64,000 bases of DNA from Anaerolineaceae bacterium (GTDB taxonomy: Bacteria > Chloroflexota > Anaerolineae > Anaerolineales > Anaerolineaceae): positions 1,674,001 through 1,738,000 of the forward strand of contig JAENZD010000001.1 of NCBI GenBank assembly GCA_016841445.1. The letters are read 5' to 3'. Positions 1-7,255 of the stretch are shown here, piece by piece (position 1 is the first letter of the stretch; the number at the start of each line of letters is the position of its first letter). Position numbers and translations under genes: made by a program. The notes beneath the pieces are model-generated. The model did no database searches. It was not told the origin of the DNA and saw only the letters and a program-made list of their open reading frames with translations.

Positions 1-551
1 GGCGTTCTCTTCGCCGTTACACCGAGGATTCACTTTCTTTAGAAGAATTATCCTATCTATTATGGCTGACGCAGGGTGTCAAAAAAGTCGATGAAAAACG
101 TCATGTCGTCTGGCGAACCGTTCCTTCCGCCGGATGCCGGCATCCTTTCGAAACCTATTTGTCGATCAATCGTGTTGAGGGATTAGAACCTGGGCTTTAC
201 CGGTATATCGGCACGGAGAACAAACTGGCTATCTTGAGTATCGACTCCGAGTTCAATAATAAGCTTACCCAAGCTTGTATAGGCCAGCACCAGGTCGCAA
301 CCAGTGCCGTCACGTTCATCTGGGCAGCTGTTCCCTACCGGACAGTCTGGCGCTATTCTGAACGCAGCTACCGCTACCTGTATCTTGATGCTGGCCACGT
401 CTGCCAGAACCTCCACCTTGCCGCCGAGTCGATAAACTGCGGGGTTTGTGCAATTGGAGCCTACGATGACGACGCTGCTGATGCCTTGATGGGCTTCAAT
501 CCACCTGAAATGTTCGTGATCTATATGGCATCCTTAGGGCGGCGTGAATAA
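1..551 (+). CDS. SagB-type nitroreductase (C-terminal part, cut by window edge)
   Basis: The frame is open from base 3 to the TAA at 549-551, giving 182 residues whose N-terminus lies outside the window. It reads RRYTEDSLSLEELSYLLW near the start, then RTVPSAGCRHPFETYL, and GLEPGLYRY about 20 residues later. This order is characteristic of SagB-type FMN nitroreductase-like dehydrogenases. Those enzymes oxidise azolines in peptide maturation clusters, but many stand-alone members have unknown substrates. No YcaO or precursor-peptide gene is visible downstream, so a role in peptide modification cannot be supported here. An internal ATG at 159 is not the true start, because the conserved PSAG motif lies upstream of it. 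The next gene starts 6 bp after the stop, suggesting co-transcription. Confidence 0.8.
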   Translation, partial: RSLRRYTEDSLSLEELSYLLWLTQGVKKVDEKRHVVWRTVPSAGCRHPFETYLSINRVEGLEPGLYRYIGTENKLAILSIDSEFNNKLTQACIGQHQVATSAVTFIWAAVPYRTVWRYSERSYRYLYLDAGHVCQNLHLAAESINCGVCAIGAYDDDAADALMGFNPPEMFVIYMASLGRRE

Positions 552-557
552 ACGATC

Positions 558-1253
558 ATGCCAGGTAAAGCAGATGTATGTATCCTGATCTCTGCTGGCG
601 CTGAGTGGCGAGCATTTCTACCGCATTTTTCCGGCGCTGAAGTCTTTCCAACGCCTTATGGTGAGTCTTTTGAGATTCAAATCAAAGGAAGAAGCATTCG
701 TTTTCTTCATGGCGGATGGGGAAAAGTCGCCGCAGCCGGATCCACCCAGTACGCCATTGACCACTGGCAGCCGGAGTGTATCATTAACCTGGGTACCTGC
801 GGTGGCTTCGAGGGTCGCATCAAACAAGGGGAGGTTATCCTCGCCCAGAAAACGATCATCTATGATATTTTTGAAGCGATGACGGACCCTGACCAGGCTT
901 TTGAAAAATATTCTGTAGATTTTAATCTGTCCTGGCTTCCTGCTGATCCCCCACAAGCTGTGCGGGTGCAACCATTGATATCAGCCGACCGGGATATTAT
1001 CCCGGAAGACATCCCATGGTTGATCGAGAAATTCGCTGCAGTTGGCGCAGATTGGGAATCCGGCAGCATCGCCTGGGTTGCCCAGCAAAATATGGTACCA
1101 TGCCTGATCTTGCGAGCTGTCTCTGACCTGGTGGGACCAAACACATCAAATGCCTATGCGAATTATCCTTATTTTGAAAAGCAATGCGTAAACATCATGG
1201 CGGATTTCGCCCATCATCTCCCTGAATGGATTGAGGTTTTCACGCCAGGCTAA
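558..1253 (+). CDS. Nucleoside phosphorylase / MTA-SAH nucleosidase-like protein
   Basis: The 231-residue protein has the hallmarks of the PNP_UDP_1 fold. These are a glycine-rich segment GGWGKVAAAGSTQYAID near residue 55, the core NLGTCGGFEG near 80, and a late DWESGSIAWVAQ followed by LILRAVSDLVG. The last segment corresponds to the MTAN region holding the substrate-contacting Glu and the catalytic Asp of RAVSD. The likely reaction is cleavage of the glycosidic bond of 5'-methylthioadenosine, S-adenosylhomocysteine or a related nucleoside in the cytoplasm. The exact substrate cannot be read from the sequence. It starts 6 bp after the SagB-type gene, so the two probably share a transcript. 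Family assignment is good; the enzyme name is an inference. Confidence 0.75.
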   Translation: MPGKADVCILISAGAEWRAFLPHFSGAEVFPTPYGESFEIQIKGRSIRFLHGGWGKVAAAGSTQYAIDHWQPECIINLGTCGGFEGRIKQGEVILAQKTIIYDIFEAMTDPDQAFEKYSVDFNLSWLPADPPQAVRVQPLISADRDIIPEDIPWLIEKFAAVGADWESGSIAWVAQQNMVPCLILRAVSDLVGPNTSNAYANYPYFEKQCVNIMADFAHHLPEWIEVFTPG

Positions 1254-1288
1254 TCAATGGGACAGCCTGCACAAACCACCCATTTTCT

Positions 1289-1394
1289 GTCATTGCAACC
1301 ACAGCGAAGCAATCTCGACCCTTTTGTCACTGCGACCGCAGCGAAGCAATCTCGACCCTTTTGCCACTGCGAGCGGGAGACTGCGAAGCATTCT
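1289..1394. repeat. Three degenerate tandem copies of a 37-bp repeat
   Basis: Units start at 1289, 1326 and 1363, a 37-bp period. Each carries a variant of TGCGA-CCGCAGCGAAGCAATC, and units 1 and 2 both contain GCGAAGCAATCTCGACCCTTTT. Unit 3 is more divergent. The core resembles the widespread bacterial interspersed element with the GCGAAGCAATCTC motif (recalled, not searched). The repeats lie between converging genes and contain no credible reading frame. The surrounding 1254-1510 stretch otherwise holds only the terminator described next. Confidence 0.75.
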
Positions 1395-1440
1395 ATAAGA
1401 TAGCATTCTCTGTTTAAAATCTTAACTGACCTGTATTCGT

Positions 1441-1486
1441 AATAAAAAGTGGGTTCTGACACTGCTTGCATAGGTCCAGAACCCAC
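1441..1486 (-). terminator. Rho-independent terminator of metG
   Basis: The inverted repeat GTGGGTTCTG (1449-1458) and CAGAACCCAC (1477-1486) gives a 10-bp perfect stem with an 18-nt loop. Read on the minus strand the stem is followed by TTTTTATT (1448-1441), so it terminates the transcript of metG, which ends at 1511. Confidence 0.7.
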
Positions 1487-1510
1487 CCTATCAACTTTGA
1501 GCTTTGACGA

Positions 1511-3310
1511 TTAACTACCTAACCTGGCGCGTTCTTCCTCAATAATACTCTCATCAAGCTTGATAAACAGCGGTTTCGGCTTCAAGAAAGGCTGCCCTGG
1601 CATCAAAGCAATCGGCTGCCAGAGGTCCTTTCCTTTTGCGGTCAGTGAAGAACCCGGCTTATAAAGCATCACGGTGTGAGTGCTCAGATCATCTTCGACC
1701 TCTTCAGTGATCAAGTCACCGAAAATGGGTTCGGAATATCCAAGATATTCATGCAAATTCTGACTGGTATGCGGTAGGAATGGCGAAAAAATGATCTTCA
1801 ACCAATCGATGGCCTGCATTGCAGTGTAGATAGACTTTGAAGCCAGTTCCTTATCCTCTTTGATTTCAAACCAGGGAGCAGAAGTATCCAGGTATTTATT
1901 GACTTCTGCCGCAAGCCGCATCGCTTCCAGGATAGCCGGTCTTAATTTCACAGCTTCCAGTTTTTCCTCAACATTTGCGAATCCTTCACGCAAGGTTTCT
2001 AAAAGAGCCTTATCAGCGTCACGTAATTCACCGGGATCTGGCACTTTCCCATCCCAATTCTTATAAGCGAAAGCAAGAACGCGATTGGCGAGATTTCCCC
2101 AGGTGGCAACCAGCTCGTTGTTATTGCGCTGGAAGAATTCATCCCAATCCCAATCTGAATCTCGTGTTTCCGGCATATTGACCGTCAGGTAATAGCGCAT
2201 CGGATCAGGATCATATCGCTCAAGGAAATCCAAGCCCCAAACCGCCCAATTCTTACTCCCCGAAAGCTTTTTACCTTCCAGGTTCATGAACTCATTCGCA
2301 GGCACATCATAAGGCAGCACCAACGATTCTGGGTTTTCAGCACCCATCTTTTTATCAAATGCGTCTCCGACACCGATGAGTTCTGCCGGCCAGATAATGG
2401 CATGAAAGGGAATGTTATCTTTACCAATACAATAAAGCGACTCACAATCCGCGTTGGTCCACCAATGCTTCCAGGCATCTGGCTCATCATGCAGCAAACC
2501 CCACTCGACCACACCCGAGAGATAGCCGATCACCGCTTCAAACCATACATACATGCATTTTTCGTCCCAACCCTCAACCGGCACAGGAACACCCCATGTG
2601 AGGTCGCGGGTGATTGCCCGACCATGCAGTCCCTCGGTCTCAATTTGCCCCAGGGATTGACGAATAACGTTTGGGCGCCAGTAATCCTGGCGCTTTCTCA
2701 AGAATTCAGCTACCGGTTCCTGAAGTTTTTCAAGGTCAAGATAAAAATGGGTCGTCTCCCGAAGTTCAGGCGTGGAACCATCAATTTTCGAGCGGGGGTC
2801 GATCAACTTTTCCGCTTCCAGGAGATGGCCGCAGTTGTCACACTGATCACTTCTAGCACCGGATTGTCCGCAAAAATAGCATGTGCCTTCCACATACCGG
2901 TCCGGCAGGAACCGCCTTTGCTCTGGAGAATACCATTGCTTTGAGCTATCGGTATAGAGATAACCATTTTCTTTTAACGATAGAAACAACTTCTGTGAAA
3001 CATCAAAATGGTTCTGGGTATGGGTACTCGTGAAAATATCGTAGGTTAAACCCATTTTTTGAAACAGGTCAATGAAATCAGCATGGTATTGCTTGTAAAT
3101 ATCTTCCGGCGTTGTGTTTTCTTCATCCGCTCTGACGGTAACTGGCGTCCCATGAGAATCTGAACCGGAGACCATCATGACATCACGTCCACGCAACCGG
3201 TGATAGCGTGCGAGAATATCAGCAGGGAGATAAGCACCTGTGATGTTTCCAACATGAATTTTTGCGCTTGCATAAGGCCAAGCGACAGCAATTAAAATGG
3301 GTTTTGGCAT
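1511..3310 (-). CDS. metG: Methionyl-tRNA synthetase
   Basis: This cytoplasmic class I enzyme (599 aa) attaches methionine to tRNA-Met. The HIGH-type motif is HVGN at residues 19-22. The zinc knuckle has CYFC near residue 143 and CDNC near 157. The signature loop is KLSGSK near residue 347, a variant of KMSKS. The C-terminal anticodon-binding helical domain follows, and there is no C-terminal EMAP-like tRNA-binding extension. The ATG is preceded by GAGGTGG at good spacing. The gene lies downstream of the sigma-factor gene, but the 189-bp gap contains a promoter, a structured RNA and a U-tailed terminator. Expression may therefore depend on read-through of that leader. The catalytic assignment is secure. 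Confidence 0.96.
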   Translation of the reverse strand: MPKPILIAVAWPYASAKIHVGNITGAYLPADILARYHRLRGRDVMMVSGSDSHGTPVTVRADEENTTPEDIYKQYHADFIDLFQKMGLTYDIFTSTHTQNHFDVSQKLFLSLKENGYLYTDSSKQWYSPEQRRFLPDRYVEGTCYFCGQSGARSDQCDNCGHLLEAEKLIDPRSKIDGSTPELRETTHFYLDLEKLQEPVAEFLRKRQDYWRPNVIRQSLGQIETEGLHGRAITRDLTWGVPVPVEGWDEKCMYVWFEAVIGYLSGVVEWGLLHDEPDAWKHWWTNADCESLYCIGKDNIPFHAIIWPAELIGVGDAFDKKMGAENPESLVLPYDVPANEFMNLEGKKLSGSKNWAVWGLDFLERYDPDPMRYYLTVNMPETRDSDWDWDEFFQRNNNELVATWGNLANRVLAFAYKNWDGKVPDPGELRDADKALLETLREGFANVEEKLEAVKLRPAILEAMRLAAEVNKYLDTSAPWFEIKEDKELASKSIYTAMQAIDWLKIIFSPFLPHTSQNLHEYLGYSEPIFGDLITEEVEDDLSTHTVMLYKPGSSLTAKGKDLWQPIALMPGQPFLKPKPLFIKLDESIIEEERARLGS

Positions 3311-3360
3311 ATTCCACCTCGTTCAAATAAGTAATAAAAGTTCATAAATCCTGTACTAAA

Positions 3361-3383
3361 ACAAAAAACTGGCCTTCGCCAGT
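3361..3383 (-). terminator. Intrinsic terminator in the metG leader
   Basis: On the minus strand ACTGGC-GAAG-GCCAGT forms a 6-bp perfect stem with a 4-nt loop (3383-3368). It is followed immediately by TTTTTGT (3367-3361). It lies 51 bp before the metG start codon and directly after the three-way-junction RNA, so it either ends a small RNA or acts as the expression platform of an attenuator. Confidence 0.8.
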
Positions 3384-3482
3384 GTATCCTCCGGAAGTGA
3401 CGCGACACTTCAAGTTATGCTCCAGGCAAGCATAACCTCGGAGGGCAAGGCATGACCATCATAAATGATCGCTTTCTCATAA
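3361..3482 (-). ncRNA. Candidate structured RNA (three-way junction plus terminator) upstream of metG
   Basis: Seen directly on the minus strand: P1 CCTCCG (3444-3439) pairs with CGGAGG (3393-3388). P2 is AGCATAAC/GTTATGCT (+ strand arms 3429-3436 and 3414-3421), 8 bp with a 7-nt loop. P3 is GAAGTG/CACTTC (+ strand arms 3394-3399 and 3406-3411), 6 bp with a 6-nt loop. All three helices are perfect and close a compact three-way junction. It is followed 4 nt later by the terminator at 3383-3361. A consensus-like promoter starts transcription near 3482. CCTTGCC just 5' of P1 (3450-3444) could pair with GGCGAAGG of the terminator (3380-3373) with one bulge, a possible antiterminator. I do not recognise the class. 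It could be a cis-regulator of metG or an independent small RNA of about 120 nt. Confidence 0.6.
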
Positions 3483-3488
3483 TAAATA

Positions 3489-3517
3489 ATTATACAAGAT
3501 TATAAATAATCTTTCAA
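3489..3517 (-). promoter_or_regulatory. Promoter of the metG leader RNA, overlapping the sigma gene end
   Basis: On the minus strand TTGAAA (3517-3512), a 17-bp spacer and TATAAT (3494-3489) make a near-consensus sigma-70-type promoter. The -35 box lies inside the last codons of the sigma gene, whose stop is at 3502-3500. The predicted start is near 3482. Confidence 0.7.
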
Positions 3518-4672
3518 CTGGCGGGCTTTATGCGGGTGCCGGAGCTGGCGCAGCGCTTTCCCTTCAATTTGTCTGATCCGCTCACGGGTCAGTCCAAACA
3601 TTTTACCCACCTCTTCTAAGGTGTAAACTCGGCCATTTTCCAATCCAAAACGGAGCCGGATGATCCGCGCCTCTCGGGGTGAAAGTGTGTTGAGAACTTC
3701 ATTGATCTTATCGCTGAGCATCGATTGGTAAGTTACTTCTACAGGTGAAGGCGTATCTTCATCCTCCACAAACATCCCAAGCTCCGAATCATCCTCATCA
3801 CCGACAGGCGATTCCAGGGATAAGGGCAGCCAAGAGACACGCATCATCCATTGAACTTTTCTGAGATCAATTTGCATTTCTTCTGCGATTTCCTTTGCAA
3901 AAGGTTTCCTCCCTAATTTCTGTTCAAGTGAAAAACTTGCCCTGTATAACTCTCGGATTCGATCAATCATGTGAACAGGTATTCGGATTGTCCGCCCCAG
4001 GTCAGCAATGCATCTCGTTATCGACTGCCGAATCCACCAGGTGGCATAGGTTGAAAATCGGAAGCCGCGCCGGTAATCAAATTTCTCGACCGCTCGCATC
4101 AATCCAAGATTACCTTCCTGGATTAAATCCAGGAATGGGACACCTCTGCCCATGTATCTCTTGGCAACACTTACAACCAGCCTGGTATTCGCCTTAACAA
4201 GATGCTCCCAGGCTTGCTCGCCTTCCCTGACTAAGACTATTAGCACTCCCTCTCTTTCCTCTGAGATAGGCTTATCACAATGCTTCAATTCAATATTTGC
4301 GTTCTTCCCTGCTTCAATTCGTTTTGCCAGGCCTTGTTCTTCTTCTACAGATAAAAGTGCGACTTGAGACATCTCCTTCAAATACAGACCAATCGTATCT
4401 TCAGAACTGACTTGCTCCAATCTGCCCTTGTCATCCGTGCTTTCTGCGGGTGGTAAAAGAAGTCCTTCCTCAATGAGTTGTTCTTGATCTAAAAAATCAA
4501 CCCCCTCTTTTTGAAGTGAAAGGATGATCGAACTTAAAACGCTGACATCATCCTCGCTATCAGGAAATATTTCAATCAGGTCTTCAATTGTGAGATAACC
4601 CTGGGAATCTGCGCGCGCCAGCAGCTTTTTAATGGCTTTTTCTCGTTGACTATGCTGGCTACTTTCAACCAT
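3500..4672 (-). CDS. Primary-type RNA polymerase sigma factor (sigma-70 family, RpoD/SigA-like)
   Basis: The 390-aa protein has an N-terminal region 1.1-like helical segment (about residues 10-60). Region 1.2 is DTIGLYLKEMSQVALL, near 93. Region 2 includes FLDLIQEGNLGLMRAVEKFD and FSTYATWWIRQSITR for -10 recognition and melting. Region 3 contains RTIRIPVHM. Region 4.2 is TLEEVGKMFGLTRERIRQIE for -35 recognition. It directs RNA polymerase to promoters of the TTGACA/TATAAT type seen throughout this window. It differs slightly from textbook RpoD (RCIADLGRT in place of RAIADQART). A genome-wide look is needed to decide whether it is the housekeeping factor or a paralogue. AGGAG precedes the ATG. 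It follows yceD by 63 bp and probably shares its promoter. Confidence 0.9.
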   Translation of the reverse strand: MVESSQHSQREKAIKKLLARADSQGYLTIEDLIEIFPDSEDDVSVLSSIILSLQKEGVDFLDQEQLIEEGLLLPPAESTDDKGRLEQVSSEDTIGLYLKEMSQVALLSVEEEQGLAKRIEAGKNANIELKHCDKPISEEREGVLIVLVREGEQAWEHLVKANTRLVVSVAKRYMGRGVPFLDLIQEGNLGLMRAVEKFDYRRGFRFSTYATWWIRQSITRCIADLGRTIRIPVHMIDRIRELYRASFSLEQKLGRKPFAKEIAEEMQIDLRKVQWMMRVSWLPLSLESPVGDEDDSELGMFVEDEDTPSPVEVTYQSMLSDKINEVLNTLSPREARIIRLRFGLENGRVYTLEEVGKMFGLTRERIRQIEGKALRQLRHPHKARQLKDYL

Positions 4673-4735
4673 TCAGTGTTCTCCTGAAAGCCAGCTGTTC
4701 ATTTTCGAGATAATTAATCTTTGACAACGAACAGG

Positions 4736-5242
4736 CTAAGCTGTATCTTCGTTGATATCTTCTTCCTTCTGTAAGACATCTTCTTGCTGATGTTCACAGT
4801 TCGTTTCATTCAGGTTCGCGCCGCAGATGCTGCACAATCCTTTACACCCCGGTCGACATAAGCTTCTAATTGGCATTGCCAGTATGAGATACTCCCTGTA
4901 CAATGGTCTCAGGTCAATATAGCCATCCTCGGGCACGATCATATCTGTTTCTTCCCTGTAACGCGATGGGAATTGATAAAGTTCTTCGAACTCAATATTT
5001 ACAGGCAGGAAAAATTGCTCCAGGCATCGTACGCATGAGCTCTGGATCTCTGCCTTAGCACTAACCTGCAGGAGCAGTCCTTCCCGAGTCCTTGAAATCT
5101 TAACCAGGCTTTTCAGGTTTCTTGCTGAAATATCATCGAGCGTTATATGTTCAATATCTATCGGAACCTCACGACTGGTTCCAATGGACTTATTATAAAA
5201 ATAGCCTATGTTCAGGCGTAATGGATTTTTATTTTTCTTCAC
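4736..5242 (-). CDS. yceD: YceD/DUF177 family protein
   Basis: This is a 168-aa protein of the DUF177 family, linked in other bacteria and plastids to accumulation of 23S rRNA. Seen: CVRCLEQF in the middle, then a segment DGYIDLRPLYREYLILAMP. The C-terminal cysteine cluster is CRPGCKGLCSICGANLNETNC, typical of the zinc-binding form. The family gene normally sits directly upstream of rpmF (ribosomal protein L32). Here it is followed by a sigma-factor gene instead, and no L32 gene is visible. A strong promoter lies at 5291-5319. The family call is firm; the molecular role is only partly known for the family. Confidence 0.85.
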   Translation of the reverse strand: MKKNKNPLRLNIGYFYNKSIGTSREVPIDIEHITLDDISARNLKSLVKISRTREGLLLQVSAKAEIQSSCVRCLEQFFLPVNIEFEELYQFPSRYREETDMIVPEDGYIDLRPLYREYLILAMPIRSLCRPGCKGLCSICGANLNETNCEHQQEDVLQKEEDINEDTA

Positions 5243-5290
5243 ATCAATTTCGCTTTGAGAATCGGATTGGTTAAATTAAACACAGATAAA

Positions 5291-5319
5291 ATTATAACAT
5301 GTCCAAAAATGACCGTCAA
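5291..5319 (-). promoter_or_regulatory. Promoter of the yceD-sigma transcript
   Basis: Minus strand TTGACG (5319-5314), 17-bp spacer, TATAAT (5296-5291). The start codon of yceD is 49 bp downstream of the -10 box. This is one of the best consensus promoters in the window. Confidence 0.8.
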
Positions 5320-5358
5320 TGAAATTCGGATATTTTTGGTATATTTAGGAGATTTCGA

Positions 5359-5979
5359 ATGGCAAAACAAGTTCTGATCGCAACGCAAAACCCTGGAAAA
5401 ATCAAGGAAATATTAGATATTCTGAAACAGCTTGATCTGGACTTTGTTTCCCCAAAAGATATCGGATTGGAACTTAATCCAAGGGAAACAGGCGATTCTT
5501 ATGCAGACAATGCCAGGTTAAAAGCGAAAGCATACTGCGAGGCATCTGGTCTAATTGCATTAGCAGACGATTCGGGTCTGGAGGTGGATGCTCTTTCAGG
5601 CGCGCCTGGGATCTATTCCGCAAGGTTCTCCCCAAAAGAGAACGCAACCGACCAGGACCGCAGAATGTTCTTACTTGAGAAATTGAAGGCTTGTCCTCCA
5701 CCATGGACAGCTCATTTCCACTGCATAGCGGTGCTGGCAATGCCTGAGGGGATTTTTATTGAAACAAATGGCATTGTAAAGGGAAGGATCATCCCGGAAG
5801 AACGTGGCTCTCAAGGCTTTGGATATGACCCTATTTTCCTTATCCCCGAATTAGATCAAACCATGGCGGAAGTAGATCCTGCGGTTAAGAACACAATCAG
5901 CCATCGCGCTAAAGCATTGTCAGCCATGTTTCCTTATATGAAACTAGTTGAAGAAAATGAGGATTTTGACCTCAATTGA
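5359..5979 (+). CDS. rdgB: XTP/dITP diphosphatase (Ham1/RdgB family)
   Basis: The 206-aa cytoplasmic enzyme hydrolyses non-canonical purine triphosphates such as dITP and XTP to monophosphates, cleaning the nucleotide pool. Seen: the N-terminal ATQNPGKIKEI motif for triphosphate binding, GDSYADNARLKAKAY, the metal-site segment LADDSGLEVDALSGAPGIYSAR, and the late GSQGFGYDPIF and SHRAKAL motifs. All family landmarks are in order and length is normal. A GGAG-type ribosome-binding site precedes the ATG. It is divergent from yceD and convergent with the nitroreductase at 6036. Confidence 0.93.
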   Translation: MAKQVLIATQNPGKIKEILDILKQLDLDFVSPKDIGLELNPRETGDSYADNARLKAKAYCEASGLIALADDSGLEVDALSGAPGIYSARFSPKENATDQDRRMFLLEKLKACPPPWTAHFHCIAVLAMPEGIFIETNGIVKGRIIPEERGSQGFGYDPIFLIPELDQTMAEVDPAVKNTISHRAKALSAMFPYMKLVEENEDFDLN

Positions 5980-5989
5980 TCTTGAAGTT

Positions 5990-6015
5990 CCATAACATTT
6001 GCTATGATGTTATGG
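5990..6015. terminator. Hairpin between convergent genes (possible terminator)
   Basis: CCATAACAT (5990-5998) and ATGTTATGG (6007-6015) form a 9-bp stem with an 8-nt loop just after rdgB and before the end of the convergent nitroreductase gene. There is no T-run on either side, so termination is uncertain. Confidence 0.4.
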
Positions 6016-6035
6016 ACCAGGATCAAACCCGGTCA

Positions 6036-6545
6036 TTACCACTGATTGTTATGGATACGAGCTGAGTCGAAACGATCAATTGGCTCAGGCTGTGAAGCAG
6101 GATAGCCAACCGCGACCAATGCAACAGGCCGGATATCTTTTGGCATGGAAAGTAAGGATTGCATCCCAGATACCCGATCAGAATCTGGAAAAACGCCCAA
6201 CCAGACGGCCCCAAGCCCTTTCGCATGAGCAGCTAACAGGATATTCTCAGTGGCTGCAGAACAGTCTTGCAGCCAGCTTGCTCTCTTTTTTTCTAATTTT
6301 CGATCGCTGCATACCAATATCGCCAAGGGTGCATCGAGCAGCATCTTTGAATAGGGATGAAATTCGGGAATTTTATGTAAAATTTCTTGCTGGTTAATCA
6401 CAATAAAATGCCAGGGTTGTTCATTTTTAGCTGAAGGCGCTTGCATTCCTGCCTTGAGCAGGTCATGAAGGTCTGCTTCTGAAACCGGTTTGTGCGTGAA
6501 ATTTCTTACACTGCGGCGGGTAAAGATAGTTTCAAGTGTGTCCAT
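6036..6545 (-). CDS. Nitroreductase family protein (FMN-dependent)
   Basis: A compact 169-aa member of the nitroreductase fold. N-terminal RRSVRNFTHKPV carries the FMN-phosphate-contacting arginines, and AGMQAPSAKNEQPWHFIV is the classic flavin-binding segment. C-terminal GLGAVWLGVFPD and VALVAVGYPA complete the fold. Such short proteins act as homodimers and reduce nitroaromatics, quinones or flavins with NAD(P)H. The substrate cannot be deduced. It is not closely related to the SagB-type gene at the window start, which lacks this N-terminal pattern. Probably single-gene transcription; no neighbour within 100 bp on the same strand upstream. Confidence 0.85.
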   Translation of the reverse strand: MDTLETIFTRRSVRNFTHKPVSEADLHDLLKAGMQAPSAKNEQPWHFIVINQQEILHKIPEFHPYSKMLLDAPLAILVCSDRKLEKKRASWLQDCSAATENILLAAHAKGLGAVWLGVFPDSDRVSGMQSLLSMPKDIRPVALVAVGYPASQPEPIDRFDSARIHNNQW

Positions 6546-6644
6546 ATTTTTCCTCAGTAGTCCTTCTTGTTAATTTCTTCGTCTCATCATCTTAGTTCAA
6601 ATGCTGAGTTTCAAGAGAAATCAAGTTCAAAACAATCCTGGTGT

Positions 6645-7130
6645 TTAACTTTTGTATCCAATCTTACGTAGAAAATCCTTGCGCCAGGCGATATCCTCTT
6701 CTGCTTCAATACCTTTGGGTGATTCGCCGTCGCATACACCCAGGATGGCTCGGCCGTCACCTACCTGCATGACAACAACATCTGTCGGATTAGCCGTTGC
6801 ACAAAAAATTCGGCAGACTTCAGGCACCATTTTCAGATCATTCAAAACATTGATCGGGAAGAAACCCTCACCCAGGAAAATAATAAAGCTGTGACCGGCA
6901 CTGATCGCCATCGCATTTGTCTTTGCCAACTCGATCATCTCATCATCGGTGCCGCTCCAGCGAACCAGGCATTTCCCTGAGGCCTCGCAAAAGGCTAATC
7001 CGAATTTGATCCCTGGAACGCTGGTGACCAATGTTTCGTGGACATCTTCCACAGTTTTTATGAAATGGGATTGTCCCAGGATGAAATTAATATTTTCAGG
7101 TTTTTCAATCTTGATATTCTTGATTTCCAT
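6645..7130 (-). CDS. Adenosine-specific kinase family protein (PF04008-type)
   Basis: This 161-aa protein matches the small 'adenosine specific kinase' family (formerly DUF355), first described from archaea. Landmarks recalled for the family are present: HFIKTVEDVHETLVTSVPG, KFGLAFCEASGKCLVRWSG, GHSFIIFLGEGFFPINVLN and ATANPTDVVV, followed by ILGVCDG. The open frame extends 15 codons further upstream. The ATG at 7130 is chosen because AAGGTGG lies 8 bp before it and the family begins at this point. Biochemical function in bacteria is unclear. It lies downstream of lipA but is separated from it by a strong terminator, so it is probably transcribed separately. Confidence 0.8.
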   Translation of the reverse strand: MEIKNIKIEKPENINFILGQSHFIKTVEDVHETLVTSVPGIKFGLAFCEASGKCLVRWSGTDDEMIELAKTNAMAISAGHSFIIFLGEGFFPINVLNDLKMVPEVCRIFCATANPTDVVVMQVGDGRAILGVCDGESPKGIEAEEDIAWRKDFLRKIGYKS

Positions 7131-7208
7131 TTCCACGCCACCTTTCTGTATAGACATAATTTTAACATAAATCAAAGCAAGCGTTCTTAATTCAGCTCAT
7201 TTGGAATC

Positions 7209-7238
7209 AAAAAAGTATCCTTTGAGGGATACTTTTTT
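7209..7238 (-). terminator. Terminator of lipA
   Basis: AAAAAAGTATCC (7209-7220) and GGATACTTTTTT (7227-7238) are a perfect 12-bp inverted repeat with a 6-nt loop. The run of six T on the minus strand makes it a strong terminator for lipA. The symmetrical A/T tails would also work in the other direction. Confidence 0.9.
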
Positions 7239-7255
7239 AGGAAGCTGGATTACGC

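Noticed and set aside
1289-1394. CRISPR array
   Set aside because: The repeats are contiguous with a 37-bp period, with no unique spacers and no cas genes nearby.
1250-1486. 78-aa minus-strand frame across the repeat region
   Set aside because: It is produced by the tandem repeats and has no ribosome-binding site.
2402-2944. 180-aa plus-strand frame opposite metG
   Set aside because: Fully inside a secure minus-strand metG gene and without any recognisable domain.
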